A stretch of 64,000 nucleotides of DNA from an uncultured Saprospiraceae bacterium (GTDB lineage: Bacteria > Bacteroidota > Bacteroidia > Chitinophagales > Saprospiraceae). The notes under the pieces were generated by a model. The model had not been told where the DNA came from. It made no database searches and saw nothing but the letters and a program-made list of their open reading frames with translations. Below are positions 54,389 to 63,963 of this stretch, in pieces. The position numbers were made by a program, and so were the translations under genes. The stretch covers positions 57,712 to 121,711 of the forward strand of contig CALLWB010000003.1 in NCBI GenBank assembly GCA_938016265.1. Direction: 5' to 3'. Position 1 is the stretch's first letter, and each line of letters starts with the position of its first letter.

Positions 54389-55927
54389 ATGAAATCTATA
54401 GAAAACGCTCTTCAGGAATTAGGCCTTAAATCTGTAAATCAAGGGACAAGTACTGGCTCGAATTGGATGGGAGACACCTCAACAAACCTTATTGAGTCCT
54501 ACTCCCCAGTAGACGGAAAACTAATTGGTAAAGTAACGACAACGACCAAAGAGGAATATGAAAAAGTGATCGCTACTGCTCAAACTGCCTTCAAAACATG
54601 GAGGAATATCCCTGCTCCTAAAAGAGGAGAGATTGTAAGACTCTACGGAAATGCACTCAGAGATCACAAAGACGCCCTAGGAATGTTAGTCTCCTACGAA
54701 ATGGGAAAAAGTTATCAGGAAGGAAAAGGCGAAGTACAAGAGATGATTGATATTTGCGATTTTGCGGTGGGGCTGTCTCGTCAGCTTTACGGATTGACCA
54801 TCCAATCGGAAAGACCGCAACATAGAATGTATGAACAATGGCATCCTTTAGGAATCGTAGCCATCATATCTGCTTTCAATTTTCCAGTAGCCGTTTGGGC
54901 CTGGAACTCCATGATCGCAATGATTTGCGGGGATGTTTCTGTTTGGAAAGGGTCTGAAAAAACACCTTTGTGCTCTGTCGCTTGCCAGAATATCCTCCAA
55001 AAAGTATTAAAAGAAAATGATGTACCCGAAGGCGTTTCTTGTATTATTAACGGGGACTATAGGGTAGGAGAGTGGATGTCCAAGGACAGCCGGATCCCCT
55101 TAGTTTCCGCCACTGGAAGTACGAGAATGGGGAAAATCGTAGCAGCCGAAGTCGCCAGCAGACTAGGAAGATCCCTATTAGAATTAGGAGGCAACAATGC
55201 CATCATCGTCACACCAAATGCAGATCTCGAAATAACCACTATCGGAACCATCTTTGGAGCTGTCGGGACTTGTGGACAACGGTGTACCTCTACAAGAAGG
55301 TTGATCATTCACGAAAGTGTTTATGACAAAGTGAAGGAGAATTTGGTCAGTGCTTACCCTCAATTAGTTATTGGTGACCCGTTGGACGAAAAGAACCACA
55401 TGGGCCCGCTGATCGACAAAGATGCCGTAAACAACTACCTCAACTCTATTGAAGAAGTCAAAAAACAAGGCGGAACCATGTTGGTAGATGGCGGAGTATT
55501 GGAAGGACCAGGTTACGAAAGCGGTTGTTATGTCAAGCCATGTATCGCCGAGGTAACCAACGAATTGCAAATTGTACAGCATGAAACATTTGCTCCTATC
55601 TTATACTTGATAAAATACTCAACGATTGAGGAGGCAGTTGCTTATCAAAACGGCGTACCTCAAGGATTATCTTCTGCAATAATGACCGATAGCGTCCGTG
55701 AGGCGGAATATTTCTTATCTGCTAGTGGTTCTGACTGTGGGATCGCCAACGTTAATATCGGAACAAGTGGAGCAGAAATTGGAGGCGCTTTTGGAGGCGA
55801 AAAAGAAACTGGTGGAGGACGTGAAAGTGGATCTGACGCCTGGAAAGCTTACATGCGCCGTCAAACAAATACCATCAATTATAGTAAAGGAATTCCTTTA
55901 GCTCAAGGAATTAAATTCGAATTTTAA
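54389..55927 (+). CDS. ALDH7-type aldehyde dehydrogenase (antiquitin-like, aminoadipate semialdehyde)
   Basis: A 512-aa NAD-dependent aldehyde dehydrogenase: SAFNFPVAVWAWN, SATGSTRMG, the catalytic Glu in LLELGGNNA (about 265), catalytic Cys299 in GTCGQRCTSTRR, and the ALDH7 C-terminus NVNIGTSGAEIGGAFGGEK, GGGRESGSDAWKAYMRR, TINYSKGIPLAQGIKF. This ending is characteristic of alpha-aminoadipic semialdehyde dehydrogenase (ALDH7A1), which oxidises the lysine-degradation product to aminoadipate. No other lysine catabolic gene is in the window. A second Cys (C295) precedes the nucleophile. Substrate is inferred from family only. Confidence 0.88.
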   Translation: MKSIENALQELGLKSVNQGTSTGSNWMGDTSTNLIESYSPVDGKLIGKVTTTTKEEYEKVIATAQTAFKTWRNIPAPKRGEIVRLYGNALRDHKDALGMLVSYEMGKSYQEGKGEVQEMIDICDFAVGLSRQLYGLTIQSERPQHRMYEQWHPLGIVAIISAFNFPVAVWAWNSMIAMICGDVSVWKGSEKTPLCSVACQNILQKVLKENDVPEGVSCIINGDYRVGEWMSKDSRIPLVSATGSTRMGKIVAAEVASRLGRSLLELGGNNAIIVTPNADLEITTIGTIFGAVGTCGQRCTSTRRLIIHESVYDKVKENLVSAYPQLVIGDPLDEKNHMGPLIDKDAVNNYLNSIEEVKKQGGTMLVDGGVLEGPGYESGCYVKPCIAEVTNELQIVQHETFAPILYLIKYSTIEEAVAYQNGVPQGLSSAIMTDSVREAEYFLSASGSDCGIANVNIGTSGAEIGGAFGGEKETGGGRESGSDAWKAYMRRQTNTINYSKGIPLAQGIKFEF

Positions 55928-55982
55928 AAAATAAGGCATAAGAGTTGTTATCAATTCTTTATAAAATAAAATAATATCAAGA

Positions 55983-56420
55983 ATGAATTTATCTAAATTA
56001 GTCGCTGTTAGTGGCATGCCGGGTGTTTTTCGTATGGTCTCTAACCGAAGCAATGGTTTGATTGTAGAAAATATGGATTCAGGCAAAAAAAGATTTGTTG
56101 CAAGTAGAAAACATCAGTTTACTCCATTAGAAACAATTTCTATTTATACAGAAGATGACGATACTGCAGAGTTAAAGGATGTATTCGCCACTATCAAAGA
56201 AAATATGGAATCGATTCCATTGATCACAAGTGCTGCCAGCTCAGAAGAGGCAAGAGTGTACTTCAAAAAAATTCTGCCTAACTATGATAGAGATCGAGTT
56301 TATGTAAGTGACATCAAAAAAATTGCAAAGTGGTTTACTTATCTCAACGATCGAAATCTACTGGAAGCAACCGAAGAAGAAGCAGAACCAGTCGAGGAAA
56401 AAGAAACTACTGATAAATAG
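55983..56420 (+). CDS. DUF5606 protein
   Basis: 145 aa. Matches the Bacteroidota DUF5606 pattern: MNLSKLVAVSGMPGVFRMV (strand-Gly turn), SNGLIVENMDSGKKRFV, TPLETISIYTEDDDT, then a helical middle (ELKDVFATIKENME, SSEEARVYFKKILPNYDRDRVYVSDIKKIAKWF) and an acidic tail (EEEAEPVEEKE). Function unknown. The start codon follows 55 nt after the dehydrogenase gene. It likely shares expression with it and with the following oligopeptidase. Confidence 0.82.
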   Translation: MNLSKLVAVSGMPGVFRMVSNRSNGLIVENMDSGKKRFVASRKHQFTPLETISIYTEDDDTAELKDVFATIKENMESIPLITSAASSEEARVYFKKILPNYDRDRVYVSDIKKIAKWFTYLNDRNLLEATEEEAEPVEEKETTDK

Positions 56421-56493
56421 TTGCGCACAAAACAATAGCTTCCCTTCCAAGCTTAATAATATTCAATTCTCATTCGTCTGCTAAATCAAGATC

Positions 56494-58221
56494 ATGGAAT
56501 TTAATTCGATCAAAAATAGTCCTCCAAAAAGAAATTTTTTGCCTGCAAACTTCAAACTATCTGCTTGGGAGGATGTCAAGCAGTTTTTTACAGAATTGGA
56601 AGAGCGACCAATCAATTCTACTGAAGATTTAGAAAAATGGATGCTCGATCGAAATGAGTTGGATACCGCAATGATGGAAGATTACCGTTGGAGGTACATC
56701 AAAATGAGCTGCAATAGCCAGGATGAATCCTTCAATGATTCCTATACTCTATTCTTGAAAGAAATCACACCAAAGTGCATCCCTTTTCAAAATAGCCTAA
56801 ATCTAAAGTTGATAGAATCTCCTTTTCTCAATAGCTTGGATCAAGAAAAATACTTTATCTATCTGAGATCCATCAAAAAAGAAATTGAGCTTTACAGCGA
56901 AAAAAATGTCGAGATATTCACACAAGTGAAAGTGGCCGCCCAAAAATTCGGAGAAATCGCTTCTCAAATGACGATCGAATTTAAAGGGAAAGAATTGACT
57001 TTTCAACAAGCAGGCGCTTTTCTAGAAAGCCCTGACCGGGCCGTCAGAGAAGAAATCTTTACGAAAGTATCAAAAAGAAGGTTTGAAAATAAGGAAGAAT
57101 TAGACACCTTATTTACCACATTGTATGATCTGCGGATGGAATCTTCTAAAAATGCCGGCTTCCAAAATTTCAGAGATTACAAATTTGCCGATCTTGGGCG
57201 ATTTGATTATTCTCCGGTAGACTGCATCCAGTTTCACAAAGCAGTAGCGACAGAGATTATGCCGCTCATCGAAAACACCATGAAGATTCGTAAAGAAGTT
57301 TTAGGCTTGGAGCAACTCCGTCCTTGGGATTTATCTATTGATACCTCTGGAGCAACGTCTCTAAAACCCTTTGAAACAGAAGACGAATTGATCGACAAAT
57401 CGATTGAGTGTTTGGCAAATACCCATCCATTATTTGGGGAGTGTCTCCAAACAATGCAAGAAATGAATCGTCTTGATTTGTTTTCGAGAAAGGGGAAACG
57501 TCCTGGAGGTTACAATATGCCATTGCCTGAAAGCGGCGTGCCGTTTGTGTTTATGAATGCTGCAAAAACATTCAAAGATATGCGGGTCATGATGCATGAA
57601 TGTGGCCACGCAGTACACGCATTCCTTGTCAATGATTTAGAGTTGACCAGTTTCAAACGCCCACCGTCTGAAGTGGCAGAGTTAGCCGCAATGGCGATGG
57701 AGCTCATGACCATGGACAATTGGGGGGCTTTTTTCAAAGATGAAAATGAACTAAGACGTGCAAGATACTTGCAGTTGGACCGCGTACTTGACTTACTGCC
57801 CTGGATCGCCACGGTCGATAAGTTTCAGCACTGGGTATACACGAACCCTGGACACACCATTGCCGAACGAGATACTGCATGGATCGCAATCCTTGACGAA
57901 TACACTTCCGACCTAGTAGACTGGGAAGGATTTGAAGAAACCAGAACCAAACTTTGGCATCGCCAACTACATATTTTTGAACTGCCTTTCTATTATATAG
58001 AATATGGATTTGCCCAACTCGGAGCAATTGCCATCTGGAAACAATACTGTGAAAACCCGGATTTGGCCATCCAAAACTATATCAATGCCCTGAAATTAGG
58101 CTACACCAAAACCATCGGTGAAATCTATGAAGAGGCAGGGATCAAGTTTGATTTCTCCAGTACTTATATTCGGGAATTGGCGGCCTTTATACAAGGGAAA
58201 ATGAAGGAATATTTAGACTAG
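56494..58221 (+). CDS. M3-family oligoendopeptidase (PepF-like)
   Basis: 575 aa. Zinc site HECGH (H368-E369-H372) in MMHECGHAVHAF, with an E (ligand) in ELAAMAMELMTMDNW about 25 residues later. Helical scaffold on both sides, typical of M3B oligoendopeptidases, which cleave short oligopeptides in the cytosol. No signal peptide. Upstream DUF5606 is 73 nt away. Length 575 aa is near the M3 family mean. Confidence 0.92.
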   Translation: MEFNSIKNSPPKRNFLPANFKLSAWEDVKQFFTELEERPINSTEDLEKWMLDRNELDTAMMEDYRWRYIKMSCNSQDESFNDSYTLFLKEITPKCIPFQNSLNLKLIESPFLNSLDQEKYFIYLRSIKKEIELYSEKNVEIFTQVKVAAQKFGEIASQMTIEFKGKELTFQQAGAFLESPDRAVREEIFTKVSKRRFENKEELDTLFTTLYDLRMESSKNAGFQNFRDYKFADLGRFDYSPVDCIQFHKAVATEIMPLIENTMKIRKEVLGLEQLRPWDLSIDTSGATSLKPFETEDELIDKSIECLANTHPLFGECLQTMQEMNRLDLFSRKGKRPGGYNMPLPESGVPFVFMNAAKTFKDMRVMMHECGHAVHAFLVNDLELTSFKRPPSEVAELAAMAMELMTMDNWGAFFKDENELRRARYLQLDRVLDLLPWIATVDKFQHWVYTNPGHTIAERDTAWIAILDEYTSDLVDWEGFEETRTKLWHRQLHIFELPFYYIEYGFAQLGAIAIWKQYCENPDLAIQNYINALKLGYTKTIGEIYEEAGIKFDFSSTYIRELAAFIQGKMKEYLD

Positions 58222-58285
58222 TTAATGGTTATTAGTTTAAAGCCTACGTTTACTATTAATATTTATATTAATAACTACTAACCAA

Positions 58286-59404
58286 TCAAAACTGATGGAC
58301 AATCAATCCATTATGCATTCTAGGAGTAAACCAAGTAGATTTAGGTGGCATCGTTTCTCCCGCATCTGCGATTTCCATCAATTTTTCAAGCTCAACTGGG
58401 AAAAAAGTAAAGCCAACAGAAAATGAATTTTTTCCTGTCTTTTTCATCAATGCGTCTACCCCTTTTGGCCCTTCAATATACTGGATTCGGCTGTCGGTGC
58501 GCGGGTCTTTGATGTCTAGTACCTTATTAAGTACCTCCCGATTCCAAATACTGACAGCGAGTTTGTCGCTTAACAGGCTTCCTTTTTCAAGCAAGTGAGG
58601 TTTTGGGGTCAGGCTATACCATTTATTGCTTAAATACATTCCGATTTCAAACTTCGATCTTGGGATTGCCGCTGCATAACATTTGGAGATAATGAAATCC
58701 TTTCGCAGCTCAGCTTTGAAAGCCTTTGGTGGAAAACGATTTAATGTGGTTACTACCCGATTGAATTCGAATATTTTGAGTTGGTCGTCTGCAAAAAACA
58801 CACTAAACAGGCAGTTGTAATATTCATTGCCAGTATGATTAGGGTTTGATTTTTTTAATTCTTTATATCTAATTGCTGTTGTTGCTGCACGGTGATGACC
58901 ATCACCAATATAAGTAAGCGGCAATTCGGATTTAAACAGTGCTACCAGTTTTTCGATTTGTTTTGGTTTAGAAATTTTCCAAAATCGGTGCATTGCTCCC
59001 TGGAAGTGGATGCTTGTTGTAGGAAGGTTTTTTTGCTTTAGTTTGTTTAATAGATTGCTGATTTTTGGTATGCTAGGGTAAGTTAGCAAGGTGGGTTTGA
59101 TCATTGCGTGGCGCTCATCGAGTAGGTTAAGCATGATTTGTTCCTTGTGCTCTAAAGTCAATTCATGTTTTACAATCTGACCGTCAATGTAGTCTTGAAT
59201 GTCGGTCAGCGCAATGAGCCCGGTCTGGGCACCTAAAGCACTTTCTTGCTCATAAATATATAAGCTTTCTTCCTTGTCTGATTTAAAAATTCCCCTTGCT
59301 GAATATTCAGGATACAGATGTTTTGCCTCACTAAAGAAGCCATTAGTATCCGGGATGTTCTCAAGTTCAGGGAAGGAAGCTTTAAAAGGTCTTATCTTTG
59401 CCAC
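58286..59404 (-). CDS. DUF1015-domain protein
   Basis: 372 aa starting at a GTG (59404). Family pattern: MAKIRPFKASFPE start, LALTDIQDYIDG-type turn, HALI/HAMIKPTLLTYP, and the conserved LTYIGDGHHRAATTAIRY (about 163-180; GDGHHR), later IQYIEGPKGVDALM. DUF1015 proteins are widespread but their reaction is unresolved; some are near serine biosynthesis genes, which is not the case here. No signal peptide. It is convergent with the oligopeptidase. Confidence 0.88.
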   Translation of the reverse strand: MAKIRPFKASFPELENIPDTNGFFSEAKHLYPEYSARGIFKSDKEESLYIYEQESALGAQTGLIALTDIQDYIDGQIVKHELTLEHKEQIMLNLLDERHAMIKPTLLTYPSIPKISNLLNKLKQKNLPTTSIHFQGAMHRFWKISKPKQIEKLVALFKSELPLTYIGDGHHRAATTAIRYKELKKSNPNHTGNEYYNCLFSVFFADDQLKIFEFNRVVTTLNRFPPKAFKAELRKDFIISKCYAAAIPRSKFEIGMYLSNKWYSLTPKPHLLEKGSLLSDKLAVSIWNREVLNKVLDIKDPRTDSRIQYIEGPKGVDALMKKTGKNSFSVGFTFFPVELEKLMEIADAGETMPPKSTWFTPRMHNGLIVHQF

Positions 59405-59659
59405 AAGTTCTACGCTTTAAGGTTGTATGAATTACGCCTGCTAATTTAGGAATTTTTTAGATATTGTTTCTTCTTCTTTTATTGATAGGAGAAAGTATGG
59501 AAAACATTCTATTTATAATAAAATAAATGAGTCCAAGTTGTTCATCATCCCTTAACAATTTTGTAAATTTATGTCCTGAAATAATAGAATCGGATTTACT
59601 CTAAAGGGAGCAGAATCATTCAAATACGAAAAATTTATAAACCAAAAAAAAGTTTGTAT

Positions 59660-60613
59660 ATGTCAACTGTTACGACCGGGATACCAGCTGTCGATTTATC
59701 TAAATACCTTTCAGGAGATTCCGACAAGAAGAAGGAATTCGTTCAGGAAATTGGCAATGCCTTTCATCATGTAGGTTTCGTCGCTGTTACCAATCATGGA
59801 GTGGATAAAGCGCTGATTGATGATTTTTATGCTGCAGGGAAAAAATTCTTCGGATTGCCTGTAGAGACCAAACTAGCGGCTCAAATACCAGGCCTTGCTG
59901 GACAACGGGGCTACACTGCCTTCGGTACCGAACACGCCAAACAATCGCAAGTCGCGGATCTCAAAGAGTTTTTCCAAATCGGCCAAACCGTAACAGACAA
60001 TGATCCGACGGAGTATCCACCAAACGTCTACGTCAAAGAATTACCAGAATTTCAAGAACTAGGAAACAGACTATACACCGCTTTTGAGGAAACAGGCAAA
60101 AATTTGCTACGTGCAATTGCACTTTTCCTTGACTTAGACGAAAACTATTTCGACAAGTTTGTCCATAATGGGAATAGTATCCTTCGAGCAATTCACTATC
60201 CACCAATCACCAGAGAACCAGCTTCCGCAATCCGCGCCGAAGAGCATGAAGACATCGACCTGATTACTTTGTTAGTGGGCGCTTCTGCAGACGGATTGGA
60301 GTTGTACAACGAAGCAGGGGAGTGGGTACCTATTAAAGCTGGAGTAGGGGCAATTGTCATCAATGTAGGAGATATGCTACAACGATTGACCAACAACTAC
60401 CTGAAGTCAACTACTCACCGCGTCGTCAATCCGCCTAGAGAAAAATGGCACCTTCCAAGAATGTCCATTCCGTTTTTTCTCCACCCTAAAGGAGAAATGG
60501 ACCTGACTTGCCTTGAAAATTGTGTGACTGCCGACCGACCATTAGCTTTCCCGCCAACCACCGCAGGAGACTATCTAGATGAGCGTCTACGTGAAATAGG
60601 ACTTAAAAAGTAA
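59660..60613 (+). CDS. 2-oxoglutarate/Fe(II)-dependent, isopenicillin N synthase-like oxygenase
   Basis: 317 aa from the ATG at 59660; the frame also opens at TTG 59654. DIOX_N-type N-terminus (GIPAVDLSKYLSG, ..HHVGFVAVTNHGVD), then a 2OG-FeII_Oxy core with H196-E-D198 (the HxD facial triad), H253 in THRVVNPP and an Arg in RMSIPFFLHP for the cosubstrate. The RMS-type cosubstrate motif is consistent with a 2-oxoglutarate or IPNS-like dioxygenase. Substrate unknown; neighbours give no biosynthetic context. A strong terminator follows. Confidence 0.88.
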   Translation: MSTVTTGIPAVDLSKYLSGDSDKKKEFVQEIGNAFHHVGFVAVTNHGVDKALIDDFYAAGKKFFGLPVETKLAAQIPGLAGQRGYTAFGTEHAKQSQVADLKEFFQIGQTVTDNDPTEYPPNVYVKELPEFQELGNRLYTAFEETGKNLLRAIALFLDLDENYFDKFVHNGNSILRAIHYPPITREPASAIRAEEHEDIDLITLLVGASADGLELYNEAGEWVPIKAGVGAIVINVGDMLQRLTNNYLKSTTHRVVNPPREKWHLPRMSIPFFLHPKGEMDLTCLENCVTADRPLAFPPTTAGDYLDERLREIGLKK

Positions 60614-60655
60614 AAAAATAACAGTGGTTAATATTTGATTGACCAATTTTAATCC

Positions 60656-60690
60656 AACAGCTTACGGAGTTTCTTCGTAAGCTGTTTTTT
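60656..60690 (+). terminator. Rho-independent terminator after the oxygenase gene
   Basis: An 11-bp perfect stem AACAGCTTACG/CGTAAGCTGTT with a 9-nt loop followed by TTTT, 43 nt after the stop. Confidence 0.88.
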
Positions 60691-60763
60691 GTTGTTGGAC
60701 TGAAAAATTTACTTATATATAGAAACAAATTGCTGAATAACAGGATTAAATATTATACCCATC

Positions 60764-60771
60764 TATTTTTG
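60764..60771 (+). promoter_or_regulatory. -7 promoter element of the beta-helix/cytochrome pair
   Basis: TATTTTTG followed by TTTG matches TAnnTTTG, 87 nt before the ATG at 60858. Confidence 0.35.
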
Positions 60772-60857
60772 TTTGTTGGCAAAAAGCTATAATTTACGGA
60801 TCAGATCTACTACCATTTACCAAACCATATATTTTCTTCAACTAAAATTCAATAAAA

Positions 60858-62210
60858 ATGAATCTTCCTAGAACGTTTTTAAAATTCGTATTTATTTGTC
60901 TATCCTTTAGTCTGGTTTTTATGACCGGGTGTAAAAAAGACGAAATCATCCCTTGTGAAGACGGGATCCAAAATGGAACTGAAACTGGTGTAGATTGCGG
61001 TGGTAGCTGTTCTTCTGGTTGTCTATGGACTGTTTCTCCTTCCGCCAATGACCAAGACAATATTCAAGAGGCATTAATCCTGATGTCAGATAATGACACG
61101 CTTCAACTGGCAGCGGGTACCTATACACTTACCTCCACACTTTCTATTGATGGCAAATCTGGAGTCGTCGTTCGTGGAGCAGGAATGGAGCAAACCATGC
61201 TCGATTTTTCTGGGCAAACCAACGGCGCACAAGGATTTTTGGGCACGGATCTTACTTGGTTCCTAATGCACGATTTATCTATCATCGATGCTAGTGGTGA
61301 TGGTGTGAAGATCAAAGATTCTGATGGCCTTAGCCTTATCAAGGTGGGTGTAGAATATACTGGCCCGGTTTCTTCCGCAAATGGTGCTTATGGACTGTAC
61401 CCTGTTACTTCAACAAATGTACTTGTCGATCAGTGTTATGTCAGAGGTGCTTCTGATGCCGGTGTCTATATCGGACAAAGTGAAAATGTAATTGCTAGTA
61501 ATTGTACCATAGAAGAAAATGTGGCAGGATTGGAAATTGAAAACTGTATAAATGCAGATGTTTTTGGTAATACTGCAAGAAATAACACAGGAGGTATCCT
61601 TGCCTTCGATTTGGAAGGGTTACCTGTTATTCCAAATGGAGCAAAATGTCGAATTTATGATAATACCATTATCAATAACAATCACAAAAATTTCGCTCCT
61701 GCTGGTAATATCGTTGCGACTGTTCCTGTAGGGACCGGCATTATGATCCTTTCGTTCGCTGATGTAGAGATATTTGGCAATACGATCACAGACAATTATG
61801 TGATGGGGATTGGAATAGTGAGCATGTATACCGCTAAAGCACTAGATGGAGACAATAGCCCTCTTGCTACTGGTTACGATCCTTATGTTTACCGTGTTAA
61901 CATTCATGACAATACCTTCTCAAGCGCGAGACAATATCCTGCCGAACCGAATGGCTCTACTCAATTTTTAATCAATGACGTATTCGGTTCTCCAGCAGAT
62001 GTTTCGGATATCATTTATGATGGATTTAAGGCGCCAGAATACGATATGGACCCTACGGAGGGAATATGTATCCAAAATAACGGTGCAGCCACTTTTGGAA
62101 ATGTAGGTGCTAATGCATTGTTCCTCAATCCTGTTAATTACGATGTTGCGCCGCATATCTGCACTCAACCGAGCTTGCCAGCTGTAACTGTTGACGCACC
62201 GAGGTTGTAG
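60858..62210 (+). CDS. Parallel beta-helix lipoprotein (TIGR03805-like)
   Basis: 450 aa. Lipobox FMTGC (Cys25) followed by KKDEI, then a short Cys-rich GTETGVDCGGSCSSGC module and a parallel beta-helix: right-handed coils with N/D/G ladder turns (DGVKIKDSDGLSLIKVGVEYTG, DVFGNTARNNTGG, VEIFGNTITDNYVMGIGI). A homologous pair exists elsewhere in which a beta-helix protein is encoded next to a diheme cytochrome, as here (stop to next start 54 nt). The two may work together at the outer membrane or in extracellular matter. No catalytic site was recognised. Confidence 0.8.
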   Translation: MNLPRTFLKFVFICLSFSLVFMTGCKKDEIIPCEDGIQNGTETGVDCGGSCSSGCLWTVSPSANDQDNIQEALILMSDNDTLQLAAGTYTLTSTLSIDGKSGVVVRGAGMEQTMLDFSGQTNGAQGFLGTDLTWFLMHDLSIIDASGDGVKIKDSDGLSLIKVGVEYTGPVSSANGAYGLYPVTSTNVLVDQCYVRGASDAGVYIGQSENVIASNCTIEENVAGLEIENCINADVFGNTARNNTGGILAFDLEGLPVIPNGAKCRIYDNTIINNNHKNFAPAGNIVATVPVGTGIMILSFADVEIFGNTITDNYVMGIGIVSMYTAKALDGDNSPLATGYDPYVYRVNIHDNTFSSARQYPAEPNGSTQFLINDVFGSPADVSDIIYDGFKAPEYDMDPTEGICIQNNGAATFGNVGANALFLNPVNYDVAPHICTQPSLPAVTVDAPRL

Positions 62211-62264
62211 TAACATTGATGTTGGAAACAAGTCGATTCTATTAAAAAGATAAATTCATTGTAC

Positions 62265-63356
62265 ATGCATAGTCGTCTATATCTCGCTGTGCTGCTATTG
62301 TTTACGGCAGTACTTTCTATTCCAATGGCCTGCAAAAAGGAAAATCCGGAATTGCCTGACCTAGAAATAGATTTAGCCTCCCTTCCGCTGGATAAACTAT
62401 CCGACTACGGTTTTTTTACTGGGGAGTTGAATGAGTTGGAGCCCTACAAAGGAGTTATTCCCTATGAATTGATTACGCCATTGTTTTCTGACTATGCAGG
62501 GAAATCAAGATTTGTATGGATGCCTGCTGGAAAATCTGCTACCTACACAGAAAATGGGGTGTTGGATTTTCCCGTAGGAGCCATTATCATCAAACATTTT
62601 TATTTTGATAATGATCTTCGCGATCCTTCTCTGGGGAGACAGATCATGGAGACTAGATTGCTGATTCGCCAAGACACTGCCTGGCAACCGGCCAGTTATA
62701 TCTGGAACTCTGCTCAGGACGAAGCGGATTTTACTGTACTGGCCAGGCAAGTTAATGTAGAGTGGACCCATTTTGACGGTACACAGCGGAGCACTAACTA
62801 TTATATTCCTAACAAAAATGATTGTAAAGGATGTCATAATGTGGCGAATGAATTGTTACCGATCGGACCAAAAGTTCGCAATTTGAATAGCAATTTTGCT
62901 TACGCGAATGGGACCGAAAATCAACTTGATCGCTGGGCATCAGAAGGCTATTTGACAGGCCTTCCTACATTGACGTCAGTACCGAAAGTCGCGAAGTGGG
63001 ACGATTCGTCATCCGGTACAGTTACGGAGCGTGCGCGTGCTTATTTAGATGTTAATTGTGCGCACTGTCATAATGCAGATGGGCCTGCCAACAACTCTGG
63101 ATTTTTTCTGAATTATGGAGAGATGGATGAGGATAAGTTAGGGTTTTGCAAAACTCCAGTTGCTGCTGGCCAGGGATCTGGGGGATTGGATTATGTAATT
63201 GTGCCCGGGCTACCGGATGAGTCGATATTGCCGTTTCGGATGAATTCGACGGTGACGGATATTGCAATGCCGGAACTCGCACGATCGGTGATCCATGAAG
63301 AGGGACTGCAATTGATCAGAGATTGGATTACCAGCTTACCAGGTGATTGCGATTAA
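62265..63356 (+). CDS. Diheme c-type cytochrome lipoprotein (SO_2930/HNE_0200-like)
   Basis: 363 aa from the ATG at 62265; the frame also opens at TTG 62259. Lipobox IPMAC (Cys23) followed by KKENP. Two haem c-binding motifs: CKGCH (in NDCKGCHNV) and CAHCH (in VNCAHCHNAD), with a distal Met candidate in DIAMPELARS. The pattern DYGFFTGELNELEPYKGVIPYEL, LITPLFSDYAGKSRFVWMPAG and the end RSVIHEEGLQLIRDWI fit the family coded next to beta-helix proteins. A periplasmic or surface electron-transfer role is inferred; the partner reductant is unknown. Confidence 0.86.
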   Translation: MHSRLYLAVLLLFTAVLSIPMACKKENPELPDLEIDLASLPLDKLSDYGFFTGELNELEPYKGVIPYELITPLFSDYAGKSRFVWMPAGKSATYTENGVLDFPVGAIIIKHFYFDNDLRDPSLGRQIMETRLLIRQDTAWQPASYIWNSAQDEADFTVLARQVNVEWTHFDGTQRSTNYYIPNKNDCKGCHNVANELLPIGPKVRNLNSNFAYANGTENQLDRWASEGYLTGLPTLTSVPKVAKWDDSSSGTVTERARAYLDVNCAHCHNADGPANNSGFFLNYGEMDEDKLGFCKTPVAAGQGSGGLDYVIVPGLPDESILPFRMNSTVTDIAMPELARSVIHEEGLQLIRDWITSLPGDCD

Positions 63357-63373
63357 AGAGGTACTAACAAGAA

Positions 63374-63679
63374 ATGACAAAAGAAGAAACGAAATACCAC
63401 GAAGTCGCCTCCAAAATCGAAGGGGCTGAAAAGAGCCAATTGTTTGGAAAACCTTGTTACAAGATCAATAAGAAAGCCTTCTGTTGTTTTTTTCATAATG
63501 AAATGGTATTCAAGCTAACCGGAGAATTCCACCAGGAAGCACTCCGCTTAGATGGCACCGAACTCTTTGACCCATCAGGGAAGGGGCGACCAATGAAGGA
63601 ATGGGTGCAAGTTCCTTTTGATTATGAAGATCAATGGGAAGACTTTGCCTTGGCTGCGTTTGAGTACGTTTCGATTTAA
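63374..63679 (+). CDS. TfoX/YjbR-like small protein
   Basis: 101 aa. The core pattern FGKPCYKINKKAFCCFFHNEMVFKLTG, EALRLDGTELFDPSGKGRPMKEWVQVP and a C-terminal helix resembles the TfoX N-terminal/MmcQ-YjbR superfamily; its biochemical function is unknown. It begins 17 nt after the cytochrome stop and so likely belongs to the same transcript. Confidence 0.72.
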   Translation: MTKEETKYHEVASKIEGAEKSQLFGKPCYKINKKAFCCFFHNEMVFKLTGEFHQEALRLDGTELFDPSGKGRPMKEWVQVPFDYEDQWEDFALAAFEYVSI

Positions 63680-63812
63680 TAATAACGAACTACATAGTGG
63701 CGATTTCATTTGCCTGCCACGTTAGAACGATGCCTGTAGTTTGAATTGATCACCGCTAGAGGGTGCGTGTGTAAGGCCCTTCGTTATTCAAGTTTCCTCT
63801 TGCTGATATATG

Positions 63813-63829
63813 TCGTCCCTTCAGGACGA
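63813..63829. repeat. Short hairpin, possible REP-like element
   Basis: TCGTCC-CTTCA-GGACGA forms a compact hairpin in non-coding DNA with no T run. Only one copy was noticed in the window. Confidence 0.3.
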
Positions 63830-63947
63830 TTAGCATTTCACTATAAATAAATACTTGTCAAATCAATAGATATTCTCCTTTTCTTGCAACCCTTGCAGTT
63901 TACAAATGTCATTCTATCAAAGGGTTTCACGACGACAATAAAATAAT

Positions 63948-63963
63948 AACGTAATTTTACGTT
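63948..63963. promoter_or_regulatory. Palindrome, possible operator
   Basis: AACGTAA-TT-TTACGTT is a perfect inverted repeat with 7-bp arms; a further ACGTT follows at 63969 (AAAACGTTT). A candidate binding site for a dimeric regulator of the next gene, or chance in AT-rich DNA. Confidence 0.3.

Noticed and set aside
59393..59402. TATCTTTGCC on the plus strand as promoter for the oxygenase gene
   Set aside because: It falls at the very start of the divergent DUF1015 coding frame (minus strand reads GGCAAAGATA, codons 2-5), about 260 nt from the oxygenase start. It may be active but cannot be separated from coding constraint.
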